A stretch of 64,000 bases of DNA from Cyclospora cayetanensis (GCF_002999335.1 NW_020312040.1:81701-145700), one strand, 5' to 3'. Shown: positions 23,137 through 37,787, counted from the stretch's first letter. Program-made: numbers and translations. The notes: a model not told the origin generated them from the letters alone.

Positions 23137-24278
23137 TAGAGGCGGAGGGAGGCCTTCTATATCTGATATATATCTATATATATACATATATATATGTATA
23201 TATATATATACATATATGTATATATATATATATACATATATGTATATATGCCCCTTGGTTTTATCCTTGGCGTCTCCCCAAGAGACAAGGTGCACCTAAG
23301 CCAGCTCCTGCGCTGCTTCTCGAGTCGTGGCTCCTGCTCCTCTGTGACTAGAAGGCGTGCTGGCCTTTATTCGCAGACGAGGCTTGCAGGCAGGGGATGC
23401 GCAAAGCTCAAGCGGCAGCGGAGGGCGACGCACCGTTGCCACGCCACAGTGGTGATAAGATGTGTACGCATGCATGCGTCGCGCATGCATGCGCGAGGCG
23501 GGGTTAACGGCTAGGGGTTTCTCTTGTGTTCCCTAGCTCCGCATAATGCCGCGTCTAGAATACCACTCAAACGACAGTGCGACTGCGCCTATGCGACTCA
23601 GAGGTTTGCTAGCTTCTGTCTGTCTGCCGTCCTCAGGACGTGACGGGAGTAATGGGGGGGGGGGGAAGGGAGGCTGGCGGATGGGCTTTTCCTCCCTGTG
23701 GAACCGCTGGAAACAAAACAAGCACTGTAGACACTCAGCTAGCCATAGCTCTCTCTGGTAGACAGAAAACATGTGAATGCCGGAACGTCCGTGTCGGAGT
23801 AGGGCACCTGCGGGGCTGCCTAGCGAGGTGGCTAGCTACAAGTTAGACGAAGGGCGAAAAGGGGTAACTGGCCAGCCAGGAGCGACGCACGCAGCGGCAG
23901 CCTTACAGGGCGTCGCCGCAGACAGCTGGTGTGCTATACCTATTGACTGCTGTCCCTTTCAAGTCTAGAATAGAGGCTTTTAGCGGCTAGACTAGGTCGA
24001 TCGGCTCGCGAGCCGCTCCAGTAGTTAATGTGGGGAGTGCGGATGGGCTTGCTAGCTACCTCTTGATGCGATTCCCGGCGTTTCTCCCTAGCCAGCAGCT
24101 AGCTGCCCACGTGGAGCCCACTAGCTGTAGAACCAGCGGAGTGGCTAGCTAGCGAGTGCCCAGCAGCGGAGTGCGTTCAGCCTAGCTGCTGCTCAGCTGG
24201 GAGGCAACCCTATTACTTGCCACCCGGCTCGCTGTGTGTAGGTGCCCCTCGAGCGAGCGAGGCAGCTGTCTGCTCGTT
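23137..24278. other. Convergent intergenic region with TATATG repeat
   Basis: Between the nucleoporin stop and the ATG2 stop, which face each other. Holds a TATATACATATATG-type run at about 23160-23250 and scattered CTAGCTAGC-type motifs from 23580 to 24190. No supported gene. Confidence 0.5.
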
Positions 24279-27200
24279 CTACGCAATGAGCATATCGTCA
24301 TCCTCATCGGAGGGGATGATGCCAACTTCCACGTGAGGACGTCGAGCTACAGACAGCCACTGCGCTCGGGCAGATGGTCGCAGCTGATTGCGGGCACCCT
24401 GAGGGAGGCAGAGAGGGAGGTGGCGAGAAGCATCATGCGAAAAACAGCAGCAGCAGCAGCAGCAGGGGGGATGCAGGAGGTGGACAGCGCGCATGTTGCG
24501 GCAGAGGATTGGGCGAGAGCGAGTCACACAACTGCTCCAAGGGCCCGCAGCATCACGCAGGCATGCAGAAAAGCAGGAGCAGCACGAAGCAGAAGAATCG
24601 ACACGCATGCATACGCATTTTATTCGATAAAAAATGCCCGCGCTCACCTGCACAGCCCTAGTGCATCCCTCCGAGAAGCCCAGTAGGGGTCTGAGGATGA
24701 GGGCAGGGAGGACACGTCCAGCTACCTGCAACATCTCTACGCCCATGGTGTTTGGACTGTACAGACGATGCAACACATCGCGCGCAGAAGTGAATCCACG
24801 GGAGACACAGCGGCAAGCATCGCCAATGCCTGCCATCACCCCCTCCGGCTGCAACACGCAGGAGAGAGCAGCAAACGCAAAAGTGTTGCAGTAGGGAGGA
24901 AGCATGCAGCACGCAGCAGCGGGGAGAAAGCAACGTGGGGGTAGCGAAGCATGCATGGAGGAAGCAGCATGGATGCAGCAAAAAGTACAAGCAGGGCACC
25001 ACGCAGCAGCATGGATGCATGCATGGAGGAAGAAGCACAGATGCAGCAAAAAGTACAAGCAGAGCACCACGCAGCAGCATGGAGGAAGCAGCATGGATGC
25101 ATGCATGGAGGAAGCAGCATGGATGCAGCAAAAAGTACAAGCAGAGCACCACGCAGCAGCATGGAGGAAGCAGCATGGATGCATGCATGGAGGAAGCAGC
25201 ATGGATGCAGCAAAAAGTACAAGCAGGGCACCACGCAGCAGCGTGCAGACAGCGTGTAAACAAGCGGTAAAGGGGAGACAGAGGATGGCGCTGCGCGTAT
25301 GAGAATATATATACATATATGTATATATGCGGCAGGCGTGTGTGGAGAATTTCAAGGCTCAGGGGAATCTGGCCAGCTCTTAGAGAGCTGCATGCGGATG
25401 CATAAGCTTCCAGGCATAGTTTATAGTTTATAAAATGCCCTAGACAAACCTCGTACAAGCCTTCTGCACCTAGATGTACTACTGCCCATTCGCTACTGGC
25501 TTCCACCAAGGTACTTTCCGCTAGGCTGCTGTCAACTCCTAACAACTCGTCATCAATCTCTGCAATAAACACGCCGAGACATGTTTGCAGAAGCATCATT
25601 CCAGCAAGCAATCGCGCTGATTTGTGCAGCAGGCATTCCCCAGCAATCCTCGTAGAACTGGCAGGAGCGTGGCAAGCGCGCATGCATAACAGCAAGGAGC
25701 AGTAAGAGGCAACAGGAGCCTCCTCGGGGGAGCCGCCGTGTGGAGGGGATTTGGAAGGTTTCACAATGCAGCTTCTGTCTCTTGTTGCCGCTTGCTGCAT
25801 GCTAATCCCTCTTGCTGCATGCTAATCCCTCTTGCTGCATGCTAATCCCTCTTGCTGCCCTTTGCTGCCTATTAATCTCCCCTCTTGCTGCCTCGTGCTG
25901 CCTATTAATCTTCCCTCTTGCTGCCTCGTGCTGCCTATTAATCTCCCCTCTTGCTGCCTCGTGCTGCCTATTAATCTTCCCTCTTGCTGCCTCGTGCTGC
26001 CTATTAATCTTCCCTCTTGCTGCCCTTTGCTGCTTATTAATCTCCCCTCTTGCTGCCTCGTGCTGCCTATTAATCTTCCCTCTTGCTGCCTCGTGCTGCC
26101 TATTAATCTTCCCTCTTGCTGCCTCGTGCTGCCCTTTGCTGCTTATTAATCTCCCCTCTTGCTGCCTCGTGCTGCCTCTTGCTGCATGTTAATCCCTCTT
26201 GCTGCCCTTTGCTGCCTATTAATCTCCCCTTTTGCTGCCTCTTGCTGCATGTTAATCCCTCTTGCTGCCCTTTGCTGCCTATTAATCTCCCCTTTTGCTG
26301 CCCTTTGCTGCCTATTAATCTCCCCTTTTGCTGCCTCTTGCTACATGTTAATCCCTCTTGCTGCCTCTTACAGCCTGTTAATCCCTCTTGCTGCCTATAA
26401 AATCCCCCTCTTGCTGCTTGTTAATCCCTGTGAATCCCCCCTCTTGCTGCCTATTAATCTCCCCTCTTGCTGCCTCTTACTGCCTGTTAATCCCTCTTGC
26501 TGCCCTTTGCTGCCTATTACTCTCCCTTCTTGCTGCCCTTTGCTGCCTATTAATCTCCCCTTTTGCTGCCCTTTGCTGCCTATTAATCTCCCCTCTTGCT
26601 GCCTCTGACTGCCTATTAATCTCCCCTTTTGCTGCCTCTTGCTGCATGCTAACCCCTCTTGCTGCCTCTTACTGCCTGTTAACCCCTCTTGCTGCCTATA
26701 AAATCCCCCTCTTGCTGCCTATAAAATCCCCCTCTTGCTGCTTGTTAATCCCAGTGAATCCCCCCTCTTGCTGCCTATTAATCTCCCCTTTTGCTGCCTC
26801 TTGCTGCATGCTAATCCCTCTTGCTGCCCTTTGCTGCCTATTAATCTCCCCTTTTGCTGCCTCTTGCTGCATGTTAACCCCTCTTGCTGCCTCTGACTGC
26901 CTGTTAACCCCTCTTGCTGCCTATAAAATCCCCCTCTTGCTGCCTATTAATCTTCCCTCTTGCTGCCTCTTACTGCCTGTTAATCCCCCCTCTTGCTGCC
27001 TATAAAATCCCCCTCTTGCTGCTTGTTAATCCTAGTGAATCCCCCCTCTTGCTGCTTGTTAATTTCTCTAGCAGATGTGGTGTAGGGACGCAGAGAACGT
27101 TGTTCATGAGAGATTGCGCTGCTGCACAAAAGTGGCATTTTCTCCTCTTACCGGAAGTCTGAGACGCTGTAAGGCCTAATCTGTGCCGTCGCGTCGTCTG

Positions 27201-30200
27201 TATACTGCCTGCTAAGCGCCTTGTGCTGCTGCTGCTGCTGTTTGCGAAGGGATCTCGACACAACAGCAGCACGTCGCTTCCCCTGCTGCTTCGCGAACGG
27301 AAGGTAGCAGAAGGGTAAGGCGGACAGCTGCCTGGTGTATACGCGCGATCGAGCAGATACAGCAGCGAATGCATGCCCCGCAAGGCTTTTTCCGAGAGGC
27401 ATCTGCAGCAATACAACACCCATGGCAGCAACAGCAGCAACAGCAGTCACCGCAGCACGTGCAGGAGCAAAGACGGGTGACAGGTATGCCGCCAACCCCA
27501 CTTCAGAAACACACGCACACCAGCGCTCAAGCATCACCACTATCATCACCAGTATCACTATTATCACCACTATCATCAGTATCACCACTATCATCAGTAT
27601 CACCACTATCATCAGTATCACTACAATTACCGCCACTATTATCACCAGTATCACCACTATCATCACCACAATTACCACCACTATTACCACAATTACCACC
27701 ACTATTACCACTATTACCACCACTATTACCATTACCATCATTTTTCATCATGCATGCACATGTCGCAACACCCCCAGCAGCCCCCACAGCCAGAGGAGGG
27801 GATACTTTCAAACAGCAACAGAAGCACAAGCGACGGAAATCAGCAGCATCACGCAGTGGGAGCCTTGCATGGCGAAAATTACATCGCCAGCACAATGTTA
27901 CAGCACATAGGAGCAGCAAATGACAGCAAACCACAGCAGCAAATGACAAAACACAACAACAGCAAATGACAACATATAACAGCAGCACATAACAGCGGGA
28001 AATGACATCAAATAAAAGCAGCAAAACACAGCAGATCACAGCAGCAAATAACACCAAATAACAGCAAATAACTGCAGGAAATAACACCAGCAAATAACAG
28101 CAGCAAATAACATCAAATTAAAGCAAATCACAGCATCAAATAACAGCAAAGAGCAGGAAATGGCAGCACATAACAGCAGCAAATAACAGCAGCAAATGAC
28201 AGCAAATAACAGGAAATAACATCAAATAACAGCAGCAAATAGCAGCAAATAACATCAAATAACAGCAAATAACAACAATTAACTGCAAATAACTGCAGCA
28301 AATAACATCAACTAGCATCAAATAACAGCAAAAAACAGCAAAGAACAGCAGCAAATCAAAGCAGCAAATCAAGGCAGCAAATCACAGCACCAAATAACAC
28401 CAGAAAACAACAGCAAATTACATCAAATAACAGCAAAGAACTGCAGGAAATAACACCAGCAAATAACAGCAGCAAATAACATCAAATAACAGCGAATAAC
28501 AGCAAATAACAGCGGCAAATAAGAGCAGCAAATAACAGCAAATAACAGCAGCAAATAACAGCATCAAATAACAGCAAAAACCAGCAAATCAAGGCAGCAA
28601 ATAACAGCAGCAAATAACATCAAATAACATCGAATCACAGCATCAAATAACAGCAAATAACATCAAATAACAGCAGCAAGTAAGAGCAGCAAATAACAGC
28701 AAATAAGAGCAAGCAACAGCAAATCAAAGCAGGAAATCACAGTAAAAGAAAACAGCAACAAATAACACCAAATAACATCAAATAACAGCGAATAACAGCA
28801 GCAAATAACAGCAACAAATAACACCAAATAACATCAATTAACAGCAGCAAATGACATAAAGTAACATCAAATAACAGCAGCATATGACATCAAATGACAT
28901 CAAATAACTGCAGCAAATAACTGCAGCAAATAACAGCAGCAAATAACAGCAGCAAACAACACCAAATAACATCGAATAACGGAATCAAATAACAGCAAAG
29001 AACCGCAGCAAAGAACCGCAGCAAGTAAGCGCAGCAAATGAGAACATCGAATCACATCGAATGACAGCAGCCACTGACAGCAGCCACTAACAGCAGCAGC
29101 AGACGAGTCTGGAAGGCGCAAGGCTGGCTGCAGTAACAACAGAGCCATCGAGTAACCCACAAGCTCTTGAAGCCAGCAGCAGCTGCAGCCGCAGCAACGT
29201 TCTTTGCAAGCAGCAGCGCAAGCCCTCGCGCATCCGGAGAAGTCATCATCAGCTGCTGCAGCGCAGCAGACACTACCCTCTGACTGCGAATTTCGACTCC
29301 AGCAGCATTCGCAAGAGACTTTCGACTGCAGCCTCCCTTATGACGACGAAACGTTCTCAGCAGCCATGCGCGAAGAGTCCTCCCCCCCCTAAGAATGCCG
29401 TTGACAGGTGCCACGCTGTTTATACACCGGATCATCACGGCTCTGCAGCACACCCCACACACATACACCACAGAAAATTTTGTGCAGAAACACATGTAGC
29501 CTCTCGAGACACAGTCGCTCCTTCTCTCTTGCCACTGTCTCTCTCTTGCGTCTCTCTTTTCTCTCTCCCTTTATCTTTCTATTGCCTCCCCTCCCTCTCT
29601 CTCTTGCCTCTCTCTTTTCTCTCTCCCTTTATCTTTCTATTGCCTCCCCTCCCTCTCTCTCTTTTGCCTCTCTCTCTCTTTTGCCTCTCTCTCTCTCCCT
29701 CTCTCTCTTGCCTCTCTCTCCTCCCTCTATTTCTATTGCCTCTGCCTCTCCCTCTCTGTTGCCTCTCCTCCCTCTCTCTCTCTTGCCTCTCCCCCTGTCC
29801 CCCTCACCCTCTCCCGCTCCCCCTCTCTCTCTCTTGCCTCTCCCTCTCCCCCCTCCCCCCATGCAAGCGCCGAAGCGTGTATCTACCCCCCCTTCAGACG
29901 GCTCATACACGAGGCTTTCACTCGCTCTACCCGCCTCGCTTGCAGTGGTTCAGGGAAGCACTGCAAGGCAGGCTGCGGTCCGTCCTATCGTGCAGCCCTC
30001 CTACCGGCTTGCGCAAGACACCCATTGAGCTGTGAGCTTCTCCAGAAGGAGATGCAGCGAAGATACGTCACACAGCACTAAGGCAGGAAATGCCACCTCG
30101 ATGCCTTCAAACCTGAAATGCGCAAGGGCAGAAAACAGGTATAAAATGCCGTTTCACAGCCCCCAAGGCAAAACAATTATAGGCCCTCCAAAGCAAGGAA

Positions 30201-33200
30201 ACCAGAGGCAGAGCGGAGCAGAAGAGGAAATGCAGGCACAGTATGGAGAGAGAGAGAAACGTGGCAAAGGCAACGCGCGCACAGCAGCATCACGCTACAA
30301 ATAAAACAAGTCGACTAGGATATAAATATAGATACATAGATGTAGATAGATATATATGTACATATATAGATATGTAGATATATATAGGTGTAGATAGATA
30401 TATATAGACGTAGATATGTCTATATAGATATACATACATATATAAAACAAATCGACAAGCACATATATATATATATATATATAGACTCAACAAGGAGGTC
30501 GCGAGCTGTATGGAGAGTGAATGGTGAAGAGCCAGATACGTGGTAAGGTTGATTGCATGCAAGGTGTTTTTTCGTACTTGCAGCAGGAGGCGAAGAGATT
30601 CAGCAGTTCTTTGATTTCCCCCCTCCAGACTCCGTTTGGGTTGGGTTGTCGTGCAGCGAAGTCTACCTTGATGAGAAGCGCAGAGACTTTGAAGGAGCGG
30701 ATGAAGAACTCGCTGGGGACGGTCGACGCTCGAGGGGGCCCTGTGGGGGCCCCCCCCCCGCCTACCTCGCCACCGACTGCTGCTGCTGCTGCTGCTGCTG
30801 CGCAAGGGGGGCCCCTAGGAGTGCCCAACAAGGCGAACGCAGGAGCACGAAGACTGCTGCCGCGTCTGTCTTCGCTGCAGCGGCAGCTCCCGCTGCTGCT
30901 GCTGCAGTTGCTAGAAACAGTGTTGCGGCGACAATTCCAGTGTCTGAGCGTTGAGCGAGAGGACCTTCTTCTGACAGCCTCGGGAACCTCGAAGGGGTTG
31001 ACAGCCGCCGTTGGAGGATTCCACCCCAAGTTTTTTTTGGAGTCTTGCCTCCGCTGCCGCTTCCGCAGCCGCTGCTGCTGCTGTCGCTGCAGGAGCAGCA
31101 GCAGCTGCTGCTGTCGCTGCCTGCCGCAGCGTCTTTCCGCCCGCGTGTGGGAGTGGGAAGGAGCCGCGGCGAGAGATTCTCTGCTGCATCCCAGCGGACT
31201 GCAGCTTCCGGGGCCCCTCCGACTGCGAGAAGATTGTCGCCAGCCATGATGCTTGCAGCTGGAAGAAGATTCGCCTTCAGGCGTGTGAACAGGGGTGGGA
31301 AGTTCGAAGACTCCTGCGACAAGAAGCTGCTGAGAGAAACTCTCCAGTGCGTCGACGGTGCACTGGTGCAGAGACACTGCGAAAGGCAGCATCTTGACGT
31401 CCACTTCGTATTCAAACTGCTGCTGCTCCTGCTGCTCCTGCTGCTCCTGCTGCTCCTGCTGCTCTTGCTCGAGACGCGGCAACAGCAGCCGCTGACGGGG
31501 AAGGCAGCTTTCCGATACAATCGCACGGAGCATGGGGAGAGTAAAAGGCAAAGGTCTTGCTTTCTCATCCTCGTAATGCCGCAGCAAATAGCCAAAAGCA
31601 GAACCCTCCACCAAATCCTCTACTCTCAGCTCCCGCACTGACACACCCATCAAACGAGTTATGGCAGTTTGCGGCCTTTTGCTGTTGCTGCTGTCTTTGT
31701 TGCTGTTGTTGTCTTTGTTGCTGTTGTTGTCTTTGTTGCTGTTGTCTTTGCTGCTGTTGTTGCTGTTGCTGCAGTTGCTGCTCTTGCTGCTGCTGTCTTT
31801 GCTGCAGTTGCTGCAGGCAAGCAGCAAGCTGGTGCCGCTGAGCGAGAGCCTCAGCACGTCGGCGCGCACGCCAAGTTGGGAGGCCCCTCCGTCACGAAAA
31901 TGAGGCCCCTTCGAAAGCGTCAGTTGTGCATCCGCTACTTCGATTTCGAGCAAAGTACTCCATGCGCTTTTCCGTCCCTCGTCAGCCTTCTCCAAGTCTC
32001 CCTGCTGTGCCTTCTGCCTCAGCAGGGGCCCCCAAATCCCCTTCTCAATGTCGAGAGGCGACTCCCCTGTCTGCATGCAGCCGCTCGCGTCGGGGAGCAG
32101 CAGCCGTCCGAAGGGGCCTCCTGGGGGGCCCCCCCGCAGCCGCTCGCCGGATCCTTCGGCAGTCACGCGCCTCGGGGGCCCCCCCCCCCCGAAGTGATCT
32201 TCTATGGTGACAGCTGCCAAATTGGAAGGCATGTCTGCACTCCGAGGCAGCCTAGAGACTCGGCAGCTCGCGGCAGCAGAAGGTTCTGGAGGGAAAAATG
32301 CCGCAGGTGGGGGCCCCTCGCCCTCCCCTGCTGCCTCAACGGGGGGAGGGGGGGGGGCCCCCTCTGCGCGATAGAGGGCAGCCACCGTGGATCTCACCTC
32401 CGCGTCTTCCGCCTGCATCTGCCGCAGTTGCGCTGCGGAGGGGCCTCTCCCTCCGCCAAAACTCCTGCGATCGCTGCTGCGAACGCCCCTTGAGGAAGGC
32501 GCGCCTCGCGAATCGCTTTCTGCTGCTTCCCACGAAGACTCAGAAAACGCGCTGGCATTCGCCTCTCTTCCTTCCGCTGCTCTCCTAGCTGCCCTTGCTG
32601 CAGCAGCTAGTGCAGCCTTCAACGTTGCTGCTGCTGGCACTCTTGCTGCTGCTGCTGCTTCGCACGGAGTGTCTGCATCATCGTTCCGCTGCGGCGTCGC
32701 AGGCGTGCGAGCAGCAGCTGCAGCAGCAGCTGCAGGAGACTGAGGCAGTGGAGCGACATAGTTCTTGATAAGAGCGAAGCCGCGGCAAGGGGGAGAGGCA
32801 GCTCGCACCTGCGAGAGGTGGACAGTAGCCGTCCGCTGAAATGCTGGAACGGCAACTGTCGGATATGTGCCACAGGGGTAAAAGGAGCCTCCAGATGGGG
32901 GCCCCCCGAGTTCCCTTGCTGCGGGGGGGGCCCCCCCCCCCCCTCTCTCGCCGTCCGCATCCACGAGGAACGCTCCGACGTCGACGCCTGCCAGGAGATT
33001 CAACTCGGGAGCCTTCCGCCAGGCAGGAGGGGGGGGGGGCCCCTCGCCGCTGCTCCTGTCAGCGCCGTCTTCGCGGGAGGCTTCAAGGGGAAGACGCTCA
33101 GCCGCCGCCGGTGCCTCGCCTCCAGGCGTCTGGGGAAAGGCGGCGGGAGCAGCCGCTGCCGCCAGGAGACGCACGCAAGCGTCAGAAAAGAACAAGAGCT

Positions 33201-36200
33201 CTTGCGGAGCTGTCTGGAGAGACAACAGCGCATTCAGATCCGTGAAGAGGAAGAGGAGGCAGCGCAAGCTGTCAGGGCAGAGAAGACCGTCAAAGGCACT
33301 GCAGTTGACGGCGCCTCTCAGACGCCTCCCTTTCGAAGAAGACGATCTGGACTGGATCTCTGGGGGCCCCCCGGGGGGCCCCCAGAGATCCGCAGAGAAG
33401 AGCAAACCGTCTGTTCGAAGCAGACGAACCAAGCCACAGCGAGGCAGCAAAGAAGCCACAGTGTCTGCTCGGAAGGCAAGCGCAGGGAGGGCGTCTCTGC
33501 GGTGTGCTGCTGCTGACAGGGGTAGTGGGGGGGGAGACAACGCTGCTGCTGCTGTGTGTGAAGAGAACCTGGACGCCTCTTGAAGTCTGCCCCTAGAAGC
33601 GCAGGCGTCTCCGAAGCAAGAAGAAGAACTGCTGCTGCTGCTGCAACGGGAGTAGCAGTGAGAGCCGTGAGGGGCCCTCCAGGGGGCCCCCCAGGGGGCC
33701 CCCCAAGTTGCGTGCGCCGCGAAAGGTCGCCGGATAAGCGGAGACGGAAGCGGCAAAGAAGAGAGCTGCTGCAGCGGCTCCCCCTCGGCTGTGCGAACGT
33801 GGCAAAGGCGTGTGGCTTCGTTCAGCAGAAAAAGCTCAAGTGTGCTGCAACACACTTCTAAACGGCGATCGCATGCTTCCCTCGTAGAGGATGCTGCTCT
33901 TGAAGACGCCGTCGCTGCGGATACTGCTGCAGAAACTGCCCCTTCTTCTGATTGCTGCTGCTCACAATGCTGCTGCTCACAATGCTGCTGCTCACAATGC
34001 TCATAATGCTCATAATGCTGCTGCTCACAATGCTGCTGCTCATAATGCTGCTGCTCACAATGCTCATAATGCTCATAATGCTGCTGCTCATAATGCTGCT
34101 GCTGAGAAGGCTTTCCCAAGCCGATTCTCACCGCTGCCACATGTACCGCTGCTAACCACCCCGCGCCTTCTGAGTCCACTGCCGTCTTGCTGCTGCAGCA
34201 GCAGCATCGCGGAGAGCTCCCTGCACACTTGCCTGACACCCCCATAGCAGCCTCCTCGTCAGCACGCTGAAGTGCCTCCCCGTAATGTCTACCCCCCCGC
34301 GAAGGCACAGCCGTTGCATTCAGCAGCCATGCAGAAGGACGTGGAACGAGCAGCAGACTTTGAGAAGCGCTGCCATCGAGCCGACAATCCTCGAATGACA
34401 GCGTGATTTCCCCCTGCTGCCGTTGTTGCTGCTGCTGCCGTTGTTGCCGCCGTTGCTTCTGTTGTTGCTGCTGCTGCTGTTGACTGGCTGTGGCTGCCGA
34501 CACGCACAGAGAAAGCGTTGAAAGAGCAGCGGCTGCTCCCTGAATTGCGCTGAGACTGCAAACCCCCACGAGACACTCGGCACGCACGTCTGCTGTCTGT
34601 ACCGACACACAGACAGCGCGTTTGCTGCTGCTGCTGCTGCTTTCGTCCAGCCAAACTGAGGGAGGCGCACTGACGCGGCAATCCAAACACATAGAAAAGA
34701 CGCAGTCGCGCTCACGCACCAACACGGAGTCTGCACTGCCTCCCTCTCCCCCCCCGCTGGCAGCTAGCGAGGGGGCCCCCTCCGCCTGGAGTGTCACTCC
34801 TGCTGCTGCCTCTACACCCCGTGGAGAGCTAGAACCACGATACAGCGACGCACGCCAGGTATACAGCACAGGCTCAGTGCAGCAGAAGGCAGCAACACTG
34901 CCTAAGGAACCGAATACCACAAGGCGGCTGCTGCTCGTGCTGCTGCTGCTGCTCGTGTTGCTGCTGCTGCTCGTGTTGCTGCTGCTAGTATTACGACTGC
35001 TAGTGTTACGACTGCTAGTGTTACGACTATCGGCTGTTGGCACTGCTGCTGCAGAGTGAGAGGTGTTGGGAAGTCGCGGAAGGCAGGAGAGGGAGACGTT
35101 CAGTTTACCCATCTCTACGTAAACCCCCCTGCCTCCTCCCCTTCCCTCCCGCGTAGAATTGCTGCAGCTGAGCCTCTTCTCGCCGACCGTGGCGATCACA
35201 GTTGTTGCTGCAAGACTGCCGAGATTCGACGGGAGGGCGCCGCTGCGCGAAGACGGTCCTCCGCGGCTGTCTTTGTTTCTCCTGCAGGCAGAAGGCTGGT
35301 CGCAATGCAGAGAAAAGGCACCTAAAAAGACGCTCACACAGCTGCCAGGAGTGCAGCAAAAGCGCCTTCGCCATGTCGGCTGCCCTTGCGCCTCCGAGAG
35401 CCGTGCCTGCTGCTGCTTCGGCAGAGGCTGTCTCTCTGCAGCCGAGCTGACAGCGTCTTCGCCCGTGCTCAGATCCTCACTCGCCATCGAGAAGCTTCGA
35501 ATAAAGCTCCCTAAAAGCCGTGCCACTTCGGCGTTCAGAGATGTCTCGATGAAGGGGACGCTCACGGAGAGTGTCTCGCACAAGTGCTGCTCTTGCTGCT
35601 CTTGCTGCTGCTGCTCTTGCTGCTGCTGCTCTTGCTGCTGCTCTTGCTGCTGCTGCTCTTGCTGCTGCTCGCTGCTGCTAGCCGAGAGGTCCACAGTGCC
35701 TTCATGAGGCACTCCCAGGGTGTCTCTGAAAGGGAAGTCTGCGAACAGAGCTCGTGCATGTGCAGGAGGTGGCACGCGCTGGAATGCCGCTGCTGCTCCG
35801 GCTGCTGCAGATGCAGCAGACGCTATTCCTCCAGACGACGCTGCAGCGGCGAGCTCTGGAAGCGGTGCGAGGCAGGAGAATGATACTGACGGCGCGGCTG
35901 TCCTTAAAACGACACTAAGGGGTATCAATCGATCGCGTTGCTGGTTCGAACGAGGATCCACTAGCGACGTGTCACGAGAGTGCCTTGCGGTGTCACTGGG
36001 CATGCATGTCGAAAACAGCAGACGGCACTTCCAAGCAAGACGAGAGGCTGGCTGCTGCTGCTGCTGCTCTCGCTGCTGCGCCCGCCCTTCTTGCCGATAC
36101 AGAAGGAAGCAACGAAGATGATGCTCCGACGCCAAGGAGGCGAGGCACGCGTGCTGCTGCTCAGCAGCCACGAAGCCGCTACTGCCAGCACCGCTGTCGC

Positions 36201-37728
36201 AAATGCTGCTGCTGCTGCTTCTGCTGTTGCTGCAAATGCCGCTGCTGCCTCGCTCACCTCCAAGTCTAGGTCCTGGCCAGTAGGAGACTCGCAGACAGCA
36301 CAAATCAACAATCAGCGAGCTGCTGATATCCTCTTCTTCGCTCTCTGCCAATGCACGCTTGCCACGGCGGCATTGGCTCCAGACCTCCTGCACAGAGGCA
36401 CGTGCGTCGCTGCTCTCTGCTTCTGCTCCTTCTGCTCTTGCTGCTGTTTCTGCTCTTGCTGCTCCTGCTGCTGCTTCTGCTCTTGCTGCTCCTCGTGCTG
36501 CTGCTGCTTCTCTTGCTGCTCCTGCTCTTCTTGCTGCTCCTCTTGCTGCTGCTGTAGCACCACAGACCGATGCATCAATGTGCAGACGAACGCAAGGCGC
36601 AGCCAAGAACACAAAGATCGGCAGTGCCCTCTCCGCGAGAGGCCTTTTTAAAAACTGCTCAGCAGGTAATCCAGGAAGGCTCTTTGCCTTGGCTTGCTCC
36701 GTTGCCGCTGCCTCACAGGATGCTCGACGGAGTGCCACGTTGGCAATGTCGAATGCCTGCGGCAAGCAGCAGCCCCAGACACCTACCAGCAGCATCCCCA
36801 CAAGCCCTTGTTTGCTGCTCTGTCGCTCTCCTGCAGCTACACGTCAGCCCCCAAGCGCCTAGACGACTACCCTCCCGTCAGAAGGAGCAGATGCAGGAAA
36901 TTCCCGAAGGGAGACAGAACAGCCGCCAGCGAAAGACACAAGAGAAACAGCAACGCGAGGCGATGTGGGCTCATCAAAGAGACACACGTCAGCAGCAAAT
37001 CCACGCAGCATACCCGTAGAAGCTCTCCAAGACTCCGAAGCGGCAGATGCATCACAACCGCCTTTAAGCGCAAGTCAACTGCTGCTGCTGCTGCTGTTGC
37101 TGCTGCAGGCAAAGTCGGCGTTTCCCCTGTGAACATCGATTGAGTCTGCTGCAATGCAGCAGAAGACGCATCGAAGGTCAGTAGACGCAAGCCTGGCGCC
37201 GATGCAGCTGCAGCAACAGCTCCTGCTGAGTCTGTGTGGGGAGTGCTGCTGCTGGGGGGGGACCAAGGCGCCGTCGCATGCAGCCTGCTGCTACACGGCT
37301 GCGTTGAGGTGCCCGCAAGGGCGGTGCTGCGGCTCGTCTGAGGCAGTCTTGCTTTCGAGGAGGACGGCAGCGGCGCGAAGAAGTAGGAGCTCTTGAGAGA
37401 TATCAGGGGAGAACCGACACAAGAGGCTTCCCCGCAAGCCGAAGAGTCTTCCTCCGCGCAAGCGCCACAGGAGCCCACTCCACGGCGCTCCTCCTCAACC
37501 CCAGGCACTGAGGCACTGTGTCTGGAATGCCTCGCAGCAGCAGCAGCAGCTGCTGCTGCTCCTGCTGCTCCTGCTGCTCCTGCTGCTCCTGCTGCTCCTG
37601 CTGCTGCTGCTGCTGCTAGTGTCTGCGAGGAAGCAGTCAGAGAGGGAGGGGCACAAAGGGGAGGCAAAAGAAGGCCTTCTGGAGCTGCCCATTCAGGAGT
37701 CTCCTCCGGTATTCGAAGGAACCACGAC

Positions 37729-37787
<59 letters not shown>

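Noticed and set aside
24904..25302. Overlapping plus frames with repeated GGSSMDAAKSTS-like units
   Set aside because: Minisatellite in ATG2 intron 5 read in all three frames.
25812..27162. Long plus-strand frames reading LPINLPSCC repeats
   Set aside because: Produced by the intron 4 array, whose unit lacks stops in several frames; no start context, domain or splice logic.
29340..30035. 231-codon Leu/Ser/Pro-rich plus frame
   Set aside because: Polypyrimidine CTCTCT array; composition is dictated by the repeat.
31045..36862. Many plus-strand Leu/Ala/Cys-rich frames opposite ATG2 exon 2
   Set aside because: Antisense of Gln/Ser/Ala codon repeats in ATG2.
36867..37013. Separate C-terminus of a 2,410-residue protein ending in a hydrophobic stretch
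   Set aside because: Better explained as read-through into ATG2 intron 1, because the phase-0 splice restores continuity with the second giant exon.
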